Shown one piece after another: positions 22,764 to 32,648 of a DNA stretch of 64,000 nucleotides. Location: assembly GCA_022410635.1 (NCBI GenBank), contig JAJVDF010000221.1, forward strand, positions 161,995 to 225,994, read 5' to 3'. Numbering within the stretch: position 1 is the first letter of the stretch; each line of letters begins with the position of its first letter. Source of the stretch: Tretioscincus oriximinensis. Lineage: Eukaryota; Chordata; Lepidosauria; Squamata; Gymnophthalmidae. Under the pieces are notes generated by a model. That model was given only the letters and a program-made list of their open reading frames with translations. It did not search any database and was not told where the DNA came from. The position numbers were made by a program, and so were the translations under genes.

Positions 22764-23565
22764 AAAGCATCATTATCCATCAGTTACGCATGAACGCAAG
22801 ATGAGATACCATCAAACTCCATATCGTATTTGTGCAACTCTTATACCACTTGCCTGGGTCACTGCTGAAACCCCACCTTGCATCACGGTGGTCTTTGACG
22901 CTACTGATCACTTAGGGAAGTCTTTCAGTGCTTCCACTGGAATCAGAGTCTTCAGATTCTATTTTTTTAATTATTTTAAGTGAAGCATGCACTTGATTTT
23001 ATTTTTAACAAAAAAAATTAGATGAAAAAGAAAATGTGTGCTTGCCAATTTGCTTTTCAGTCATGTTTAATTCTTGATATTTCCTACATAATTTATTTTT
23101 ATAACACACGTTGTAATGCACTCCTCTCTTTGCCAAACCTTCTAAATTCTGTTGTCACTGGCACAATCATTTCCTTAAATACACTGTTGAAGTTCAAAGT
23201 GCCAGTTTGTATATTTTTCATTAAAACTTCTAAAAATATTGACTTGACGTCAGAAATGGCACCCTTTGGAGGGAAAACATGCTGCAACATTTCTCATCCA
23301 CAGGATAATTCATCAATTGCCCTGATTACTGCTACATGGAATAATATTATGGAATTGTTTGAGGTTTTGCACAGTGCTGTGGTTTAGTGTGACTGAGTAC
23401 CAACAAACCAAAACTTTGAAAATGTATTGGACTTGAAAATCATTTTAAGACATCGTATGCTGACTTTTATTACACTGTGCTCACGTAATGTGTGCTTTTA
23501 TCTATGCCTGTATCAAAATGGTTCTATTTTAATCACCTTGCAACAAAATAAATTCTCCAAAGTGC
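22764..23565 (+). CDS. Candidate alternative FILIP1 terminal exon with 3' UTR
   Basis: A strong acceptor (TTCTGTTTCTTTCTCCTTTAG) ends at 22763. Spliced from the weak donor at 10810 in FILIP1 the frame reads SL-ESIIIHQLRMNAR and stops at TGA 22802-22804. About 740 bases of non-repetitive sequence then lead to AATAAA at 23547-23552 with GT-rich sequence after it. Spliced from the 5652 donor it would instead read KASLSISYA and stop. The combination of acceptor, short tail, unique 3' UTR-like stretch and poly(A) signal fits a terminal exon. The parent gene is inferred from phase and strand only. The end coordinate is approximate. Confidence 0.45.
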
Positions 23566-23884
23566 TTCCTAACAATATAGTGTGTCAGTTGTAACCCTAA
23601 TGTTAGAAAGACCTGCTCATCTAGATGTTTGAATTTGCAACAATTGTGATTTGGCGGAAGAGTTTATATATTACCCATTGAGAATCAAGTATCAATCTGG
23701 GTGAGAAGGTCAACCAGGTTGGTCACATGCCAAGACCAGGACATCCAAAACTGTTGCTTTCTCTAAAATTTGCTCTTTGAAACTTCCTGTCACTGTGAAT
23801 TGCACATCATCAGCTAATTATTTCACTACCTGAGAGGCCTTGAAACAGACCGTGTTTGCTTCCTGTAAGTTAGAAAAATTCTCT

Positions 23885-24040
23885 CAGAAGCCTTTTCTGC
23901 ACTACGCCTTTTTCTTGCCTATATCTCAGAATAGAGGCCTACCATCTGTATGCCAGTGTAGATTATAGCAGGCGTTTACAGCATGCTGATGACAGACCCA
24001 TTCCAAGATATAGAATAAGATAAAGTGGGGGAAGGACCTA
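23885..24040. mobile_element. P2 palindromic MITE fragment, diverged
   Basis: CCTTTTCTGCACTACGCC is followed by TATCTCAGAATAGAGGCC and GTGTAGATTATAGCAGGCG, parallel to the P2 copies at 61135 and 40845. Confidence 0.55.
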
Positions 24041-24232
24041 TATCTTTCTTGCTCCTTAACCCCAGTAGCTAATTCACCAGATCAGGGGTTGCCAACATGG
24101 TATCAGAGGATATAATGGAATCCCAAGGGGCCTCCTTTCATGGCCATAATGTTTGTGAGCTTTCTTCTCACATCTAAGCAGAAAGAAAGAACCTGACAAG
24201 ACAATATTTGAAGCAGACTCTGAAATTCCAGC

Positions 24233-24233
<1 letters not shown>

Positions 24234-24270
<37 letters not shown>
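24234..24270. repeat. (GAT)12 microsatellite
   Basis: Uninterrupted trinucleotide run from 24234 to 24270. Confidence 0.98.
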
Positions 24271-26391
24271 AGCAACCTCAGAAATACGTTTGTATAGACT
24301 CTGAACCAGCAACATTGCTGAAATATCCTGGGGATTTCTGGCACCTATATTTTAAATTAAAAATTGACACTTCTTTAAAAATTGGCATTTTCAGTAATAT
24401 ATAATCCCTATATTAGTAAATTGTCAAAAAAATGTTGAAAGGTTTTAGAAATGCCTGCAGGGGTAGCCAAGGTTGTGCAGTATTTCCCAGAAGGTGAAAG
24501 GCTGAAGTTTTTTTCAGTTCCAACTGTTACACCCAGTAGTCAGGAGCTACATCCAGTAGCTGGGTGGTATCACATTGGCTGTTCCTGATGCACAGTGTCT
24601 CCAATTCATTTAAATGACATGATTCTTTAATAAGTAATAATTAAACACTGAACAAATAAGTATCAGTACAATTTTATACCAAATCCTGTAGGCCAGAACA
24701 TGGCAGCTTGAAAGCAAAAAGTCTTGGTTAATACCTAAGTTTTTCTGAATTGGTTCAACTGATTGGTGCTACTCCAACTACAGCAGACAAGTCCAACAGG
24801 TGACACTCCAGATGTTCCTGAACCACAACTCCCAATATTCCATTTGGTTTAGCAAAGTGGGCTTAACGGGGGGGGCGGAGTTAGCGGGGGCGGCGTCGGC
24901 AGTGGCAGGGGGGGGCGTGGGGGTGAGTGGTACTTTGTTAACAGTACTGAAAAACTATGAAGTTGTGATGAGAAAGGAAGAGAATGTTCCCAGCATGCTA
25001 AAACAACAGAAAGTCAACGGTTAGACTGGCCAAACTTCAATCTCAGAAGGTCCCATCATGCTGTGGATTCTCAAGGAGCTCTACTTTGAGAAATGCAATA
25101 ATGTCATGTATCCACTGCTCATAAAATGCTCATAAAATGACAACTGTGAGGTTGTTGCAAAATGGTGGCATGTTAGAATGACATCTGGCATAATTAGCTG
25201 GCAATTAGGATTATTTTTATTTCACTAATTTCTCCTTGGAAAGGACTACTTTTCATTTCTGTCTGCAAAAGGTCCGCACCAAAAACCAGGTTTTAACATT
25301 TAGTCTGTTCCTTGAGGAAAACTAATCTAGAATATCAAATGAGGAATCCAGCTAAACTAACCAAAGCATTACTACGGGTTACTTCACATTATTTTTCAAT
25401 AACAAACTTGTTTACCACCCAACCAATATTTAGAAAGGAGTTGTGGACAAATGTGTGTAATCTGTGAAACATTAATTTATTCACACTTAAAATTTTATTT
25501 GTGTGCCTAAAAATGTTATGTGTAGTATTGAGTGCTTCCCTACAGTTAATTCATATGACATCAGGAGAACCTAACCCTATTTCCTAACCCACACAGAATT
25601 GCATTGTAAAATGTTCTAATTACTAGTGACACATCAATCTTGTCTGCCTTGAAACTTATATATTTTGTTTTATGCAGACTGGTTGTAAGTTTCTATTGCT
25701 TTGAAAATCATGAACATTATTTCAGAATCATCATTTGAATGAGCAATTCACCTACATATACTTGCACAAACTTAAGTTTATTACTATCTTTGATCAGTAA
25801 ACAAAGTTACAGGCATCTCAGTACTAACAAAATAAAATAGAAACTATCCTAAATCTCACCCTGGAGATACATTTTAAACTAACAATTGTTAGCTGTTATA
25901 GGTTTAAAATTTCATTACCTTCGTATCCAGCAAAAACAAAAACATGCAGATAAGAAAGTTAAAACAAATCTGATTGACAAGAAGTTATTCTTTCTGCAAG
26001 GATAAAATTCTGCAAATAAAATAGTTTTGAAAATCTGTAGATCCTAAAGTCCCAATGTTAAAGGCTTCCTATACAGATAGGATATGAAATTATACAGATA
26101 GTTTGCAGGTTTAAAATAATGCTAATCTCTTTTATTTTAATCTTACCTACATTTTAAATTGAGATATCTTTGAACTTCCATATCCAATATGTGCCGTTTA
26201 CTGCTAGTTGAAGATAGTAATAAATTTAAGGTGATCCAATGCCATTTAACATCTGAATTGGCATAATCTTATTGAATAGAAAATATCTCATTGATAAGTT
26301 TGTCTCCAACCACTATTTAACATTAGACATGCCAAGAAATTGAATAAATAGTCTTCAACAAAATAGATTGTACTGTAATGTATTATTCCCA
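24271..26391. other. Intergenic; G-rich segment near 24.9 kb
   Basis: AT-rich and mostly unassigned. At 24866-24925 four long G runs (7, 5, 8 and 5 G) occur within 60 bases and could form a G-quadruplex. A phrase at about 24805 (ACTCCAGATGTTCCTGAACC) resembles a common amniote repeat. Confidence 0.5.
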
Positions 26392-27335
<944 letters not shown>

Positions 27336-27640
27336 GCAGGCACAGATAGCTCAGTCGCTTAGGAATTCGCCTCTCAGCTGGGAGATGGGGTTTCAAAACC
27401 CTGTGTGGGACGTGGGGAGGGGTGAGCACCTTCCACTAACCTGTAGCTATTCGAAAGCAGGAACTGCAAGAAATTGCAACTGACTGCAAGTAGATACATG
27501 GGAACCACCAGAGCCTGGTGNGGGAAGATAGAATGTAAGACTTCGGGCAAAAATACCCTTGTAAGCCGCTTTGAGTCCCTTTGAAAGGTGAGAAAAGCAG
27601 GGTACAAGAACCCAGTTCTTCTTCTTCTTTTCTTACTAAT
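27336..27640 (+). mobile_element. tRNA-derived SINE, copy 3
   Basis: A complete head (GATAGCTCAGTCGCTTAGG; GGGTTTCAAAACCCTG), body (AAGCCGCTTTGAGTCCC) and CTTCTTCTTC tail. Confidence 0.9.
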
Positions 27641-28654
27641 ATTTTTACTGGTAATTAGATATCTCCGTATTAGGGCTTAGTTTAAAAACGGACACTGAAG
27701 GAACTGTGACAAAGGATGCAGGTAAAGGGAAGAATAATTTGTAAAGCAGACTGAGACAGTATATGTGTATGATTCAGAAATTTCTCTTTCAGAATTGCTT
27801 TAGCATTGCTCCACCACGACACCAGATAATATGGATTATTACTCTTCNGTGACAACATTGTACTTGAGGTTCCCGATTTCGTAAGGCATCAAAAAACTGT
27901 GATGGACAGCACAGAATTCCAATTAGCGCCTGAATAGTAAAGCATATTTTCAGAGGCTACAAATAATCTATGATATTAATGTTTCCTCCCCCATAGAGAA
28001 GTTTTCCACACAGGTTACTCTTCAGCAATGCATACCAGCCTCTGTCCCACATTTGCCATTGTTTCATTTCTATCCCATAGGGGCATTCTCACCCCCACAT
28101 ACTGACAAATTAAAAAAANCCCACAAAAACTAATTCGTATCCAGGACTGCAAAATAAAGATATTGTAACATCCAAGGCTTCATTTAACCCACTGGTAGCA
28201 ATTTATTATCTGATGTTCTTTGTTTACTTAGCGTGTGCCTTAAGGTAAAAAGGCTTTCAAATGACACTTTAGCAAGGTTGCATTTCATCACTAAGTCAAA
28301 TATTTTAACTTCAGGCTGTGTGTGTCGACAATGAAAAGGAAAGCCATACACTATAATCAGTGATGCTTACTGGTATGTTACATAAATCGGCTTGAAATGT
28401 TTTATCTTATAATGCACAATAATTTTAAACGCCTCATGCTAATTCTGCATGCGGGAAGCAGTGGGAGAGATAGGGACGGCCTGCACAACAGATCAGCCTA
28501 AGCCATGTTCTCAACGCTTGCATGAACTTTCAAGGACTTCTTTCCAAGGAACAAAAGTCTGTGGTCTTCGGACCTCTGGGGGATGTATTTTAGGGACATG
28601 CTATGGTGCGCCACTAAAAAGCATCCTCTGGTAGTTTCAAACATGGAAGGTGTG
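27641..28654. other. Intergenic, no gene seen
   Basis: Mixed AT-rich sequence with two ambiguous bases. Nothing recognisable before the hAT-like element. Confidence 0.5.
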
Positions 28655-29236
28655 TAGGGTTGCCATATTCTGGCAAGCCAAAACCGGGACGGAGGTGCAC
28701 ANACGGACGCACTTACGGACGCACATACGGACGCTTGTAGCGAGACAGGCAAAACCTCTTCTGCCTGNCTCACCACAAGCGTCCGTGTGTGCGCACGCGC
28801 GCACGCGTACCTGCTCCTTTGCTGGAGGCGGGGTTTCAGCCTGCTCTGGCAAAGGGCCGCCAACTCGCCTGCAGCAGCGGAGCAAAAACGCCTGGGTTTG
28901 TGAGAGGAGAACAGAGCTGACCTCCTGTCACAAACCCAGGNGTTTCTCCTCTGCTAGAGACGAGTTGGCGGCGAGAGCAGGGCAAAACCCCACCTCCAGC
29001 CAAGGAGCAGCTACGTCGCGCTCCAAGGGTCCTCCCAGGACCCCGGAAAGCGTTGCNCGCACTCAGCCGTCAGCTCTGATGGCTGCTTTTCCTTTAAAAT
29101 CCCACCTTTTTACATTCCCTCATGCAGCATCGGGGAATGTAAAAAGCCGGGATTTTGCCTTAAAACCCAGAGGGGACTATATTTTAGTCCCCCAAACCAG
29201 GATTGTCCCAGTTTACCGGGACATATGACAACCCTA
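28655..29236 (+). mobile_element. Non-autonomous hAT-like DNA element, copy 2
   Basis: Ends are TAGGGTTGCCATATTCTGG and ACATATGACAACCCTA, flanked by AAGGTGTG (28647-28654) and AAGATGTG (29237-29244), an 8-base duplication with one change. The interior parallels 6702-7344 throughout, including GTCCTCCCAGGACCCCGGAAA and TTTTTACATTCCCT/GGGAATGTAAAAAG. No transposase. Confidence 0.88.
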
Positions 29237-29324
29237 AAGATGTGCCTTCTGTACATTTCCCATGTTTTAGATCCGGACTACTGGTAAATCTGATTAAACG
29301 TTCTACTAGGCGCACCAAACATTT

Positions 29325-29372
29325 TATTCATTTATATTTATACCCCACCCTATAACTGAAGGTCTCATATAT
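29325..29372 (-). mobile_element. LINE 3' tip, antisense
   Basis: TTTATATTTATACCCCACCC then CTGAAGGTCTCA is the complement of the GGGCGGGATATAAATAAA-type LINE tail seen at 61060 and 59690. Confidence 0.5.
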
Positions 29373-29598
29373 ATCTCTTTGGAATCACACTCTATAAAAT
29401 GAACCAGCAGGAAAAGATCCCCTTAATGTGCAGATGTATGAGGCCTAGATGTCTAATACATCCAAATTAAGGGCCCTTGTAAAAAAGGGGGCAGGATAAT
29501 AAAAGCTATTATTGCATTCTAGGGATGCTGAACATTAAAGTTGTTTTTACATAAGTTTCTACAGAATTTAAGCTGCAGATTTGTTTTATTTTGTCTAG

Positions 29599-29739
29599 CT
29601 GAAGTTACATGAAAAGTATATGAAGCAAGTAAGGTTAATGGCTGAGAAGTGTCGTCAGAACATTTATGATACCCAATACCGTCAGATGCTTGAACAGTGC
29701 CTCCAGGTTATCAAAGCCTGCATGAAGGCCAATAAATAG
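29599..29739 (+). CDS. Unidentified exon-like ORF or pseudogene fragment
   Basis: An acceptor-like TTTTATTTTGTCTAG ends at 29598. It is followed by 46 open codons and TAG (29737-29739). The product is helical and charged (EKYMKQVRLMAEKCRQ... MLEQCLQVIKACMKANK) with three cysteines, and looks far more protein-like than neighbouring frames. An in-frame stop sits inside the acceptor itself, so it would be a spliced 3' exon, or a fragment of a processed pseudogene. AATAAA lies about 50 bases downstream (near 29788). I do not recognise the protein. There is no neighbouring exon that I can join to it. Confidence 0.4.
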   Translation: MKLHEKYMKQVRLMAEKCRQNIYDTQYRQMLEQCLQVIKACMKANK

Positions 29740-30600
29740 AATGAATCTTGATAAGAATGAAGTGGAAGTTCCCAAGCCTGGCAAGTAAATAAATGTCCTG
29801 TTCTGCCTGTCAAATTCCCTTTGGCAGTTCAGGTCTACACCCTTCATTTCTACTCTGTGATTAGAAGCGTAAGTAGCTTTTAGGTCATACAACATATGGC
29901 ATAAAACCAGCCTTTGTACTGAAGAAGGAAAAATGTTCTGTTTGTTTTCTTGTTTTTTTTTTTTATTATATGTAATTGTATTTCATCCGGCCTTGCAAAG
30001 TCTACTCCTCCTCCCTGCAAAAAGTACAGCTAGTAAATGGCAAGATCTTTATATCACACTACTTTTCAAATCTAGACTGACCGGATTTTCTGTGGCCCCA
30101 GGAGTTGGGCCCAGTTGCCAGAGCCCTCTAGTGGTGGTGCAGTGAATTTAAAAAAAAAAACACAAAAAAACCTGGGTCCCCTCCCCCCCCAAAAAAGGGG
30201 TAATCTGATCAGCCTAAATCTCAAGAATGAATTTCTGTATTGAAATATTGCTGAAGCACTTTCTTTTTAAAATATGTTTACTATTCGGTTGAAATTTTCT
30301 AGGCATATGTTACTGAGATTCTTTCTGTACTGGGCCTTCTTCTGGACTGTATTGCAGTCCTGCTTGCATTTGCAAGCAGAATGCTAGTGTAAATTATGGC
30401 AAGCTACAGGGTCTATCATAGTCTGCACCAGCATGCAGATATTTCAAGATATCAGCCAAACAAAGTTTACTGCACAATGGGTCCAAATTGTGTTAGGTCA
30501 GTACCTACTGAACCTGAACCATCTGGTCCAGCAGACAGATCTACAGTAGTCCTGTATGTATAGTTTTCTTGTATGAGGAAACACCTCTCTTGATATATAC
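29740..30600. other. Intergenic; P2 MITE fragment near 30.3 kb
   Basis: Poly-T (29950) and poly-A/poly-C (30147-30198) runs are present. 30320-30450 resembles a P2 palindrome (GCTAGTGTAAATTATGGC; TATCATAGTCTGCACCAGC). Otherwise unassigned. Confidence 0.5.
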
Positions 30601-31180
30601 AATCATAGAAACACAGAGTTGGAAAGGACCTCCAGGGTCATCAGGTCCACCCCCCTCCTCAAAGCAGGATTCACTAAATCTTCCCAGATGACTGTCCAGC
30701 CTCTGTTTGAAGACTTCCAGCAAAGGAGAACTCGCCACCGCCTGTGGGAACTTGTTCCACTGGTTTATCACACCTACTGTCAGAAAGTTTTTTCTGATAC
30801 TTAATCTAAATCTATTTCCTTGAAGTTTCATTCCATTGTTTCTAGTCCTTCTATTTGCCAATGAGAACAAAGATCATCTCTCTGCTCTGTGACAGCCCTT
30901 CAGATATTTGTAGACAGCTATCAGGTCTCCTCTCGGTCTTCTCTTTTGCAAAGTAAACATTCCTAGATCCTTTAACCATTCCTCATAGGACATGGTTTCC
31001 AGACCATTCACCATCCTTATAACTCTCTTTTGAACTTGCTCTAGTTTATCAATGTCCTTTTTAAATTGGGATGCCCAGAACTGAACACAATATTCTACGT
31101 GTGGTTCAGTCAAAGTACGATAGAGAGGAGTAATTACTTCACGTCACTGAGTTTGCTTATCTTAATATACTCCAGGACTG
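30601..31180 (-). mobile_element. CR1-type LINE, C-terminal RT and 3' end, antisense
   Basis: Two minus-strand frames (31113-30874 and 30870-30541) abut and together read like the CR1 pol C-terminus: [36 protein letters not shown], then NRFRLSIRKNFLTVGV and LEVFKQRLDSHLG. The 3' end on + reads AATCATAGAAACACAGAGTT then GGAAAGGACCTCCAGGGTCA, the complement of the common CR1 tail. A one-base shift separates the frames. Confidence 0.85.
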
Positions 31181-31800
31181 TGTTTGCTTTTTTCACAGCT
31201 GCTTCACACAATAGAATAATTTGGCTAACCAAGTATTTGGAAGAATTCCAGTGGTAAACAAGACTTGGAAGTTTGGTCTGTTTGAGACTTGCAGGCATTT
31301 TCAATTGTCAAAATCTTCATTTTAGTTTTTGATCTCTCATGAATTTGTTGGGTTAGGCTTGTAATACTGCACTTCAGTATCCCATATTTTTGACGTACAT
31401 ATTGGCTTTTCAATAGGTTTACAGTGGAAAAAAAGCATTTGCATGTAAACAATATATACATTCAAATTGGATTCCCCTGCTTGTTTGTAGTCTAAACGTG
31501 TGTCTGACTTTTGTGAAGAACACAAAAATATTTTGTTCTATTGATTTCCACAGGGACTGGATTTTAAAAAAGCGCTCTACATATATATCCTAAACTCTGT
31601 GAACTTTAAGAGAACTACTAAACAACTAATTTAAAACAGAATTAAGTTAAAAACTGAAACTATCCTAACAAAGTAACAATAGTGACAATACAAATTCTAC
31701 AGGCATAAAATAACCTTTCTCATCTTCCTAGCAAAACCCCCCATTCTACAGTGGAATAAAAAAGTGATGTGGGAATACACCAGCCTAAGTTCCCCCAGAT
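31181..31800. other. Intergenic upstream of TMEM30A
   Basis: AT-rich sequence with no recognisable element before GC content rises at about 31800. Confidence 0.5.
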
Positions 31801-32018
31801 AAGACGAGAGATCCTTACAACGCATGCGCAATATTTTCTCCGGCTTAGAACACTAGCGCTGGAAAACGCACTTCTCCCATTGGTCAATTCTTTAACCCTA
31901 CGGCAACAAGCGCCGTAGCTGCTGTCCCTCTATCTACTATCATCCTCTTCCCTCCCACACACGTTGACGCAGCATATAAAGGTAGGAGCATGCGCAGAGC
32001 GTCGTCGCGCCGTGCTGG

Positions 32019-32022
<4 letters not shown>

Positions 32023-32052
<30 letters not shown>
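32023..32052 (+). repeat. (CAG)10 tract in TMEM30A 5' region
   Basis: Ten pure CAG units. In the frame of an upstream ATG at 31990 they encode polyglutamine. Confidence 0.97.
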
Positions 32053-32054
<2 letters not shown>

Positions 32055-32187
32055 CCAGGGCAAATTGTTATTGTGCCCGGAAGAAGTCGCTCTCGGGGCC
32101 ACCAGCCGCCTGCAGCTTTTCCATGTGACCTCACGCGTTTTACGTCACGGACGCGCCGGCTCCGCCCCCCCACCGCAGCAGCGGGCG

Positions 32188-32211
32188 CAGCAGCAGCAGC
32201 AGCAGCAGCAG
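32188..32211 (+). repeat. (CAG)8 tract in TMEM30A 5' region
   Basis: Eight pure CAG units, in the same frame as the (CAG)10 tract and about 135 bases after it. In the TMEM30A frame the same bases read as Ala codons. Confidence 0.97.
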
Positions 32212-32312
32212 GGGGCGTGCGCAAGCGCAGTGTTCGCTTTTATAGCGAGCGGCCGGGGCTCCGTCGGTGGCAGTTGTTGCCTCCGATTCCAAAGCGGCGC
32301 CACGGGGGTGTC

Positions 32313-32648
32313 ATGGCAATGAACTTTACCGCCGTGGAGTCGATTCCAGCTGCCGATGGCCTGCCGTCCGGCGGGGGGATCCTCCCGCCGGGCGGCCTCG
32401 GTTCTTTGCCCAGCGGCAGTGGCGGCGTGGCGGGCGGCGCAGGGGTCGGGGTCACCGCCTCCGGGATCGCCCCGGCCGTCAAGAGGCGGAAGCCGGACAA
32501 CACCGCCTTCAAGCAGCAGCGCCTGCCGGCCTGGCAGCCCATCCTCACGGCGGGCACCGTCCTGCCGGCCTTCTTCGTCATCGGCCTGGTCTTCATCCCC
32601 ATCGGGATCGGCATCTTCGTCACTTCCAACAACATCCGCGAGTTCGAG
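32313..32648 (+). CDS. TMEM30A: TMEM30A coding exon 1
   Basis: ATG at 32313 has G at -3 and G at +4, a good initiation context, and the product starts MAMNF like the family. The frame is open upstream to about 32073 but holds no earlier ATG. Residues 12-56 are a Gly/Ser/Pro/Ala-rich stretch, then the conserved [20 protein letters not shown] and the first membrane span ending FVTSNNIRE. The donor GAG|GTAAAG is at 32649. Confidence 0.97.

Larger units (their letters stand above)
31815..32312 (+). promoter_or_regulatory. TMEM30A CpG-rich promoter and 5' UTR
   Basis: CpG density rises sharply here and stays high through exon 1. Sites seen: NRF1-like ACGCATGCGCAA (31820) and TGCGCAAGCGCA (32218); an inverted CCAAT box CCCATTGGTCAAT (31877); a TATA-like GCATATAAAGG (31973); a second TTTTATAGCG (32238). 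Two CAG tracts fall in the likely 5' UTR. The transcription start cannot be fixed from sequence. Confidence 0.75.

Noticed and set aside
32073..32312. N-terminal extension of TMEM30A with a polyalanine tract
   Set aside because: The frame is open, but the only upstream initiator would be GTG; the ATG at 32313 has a good context and matches the family start.
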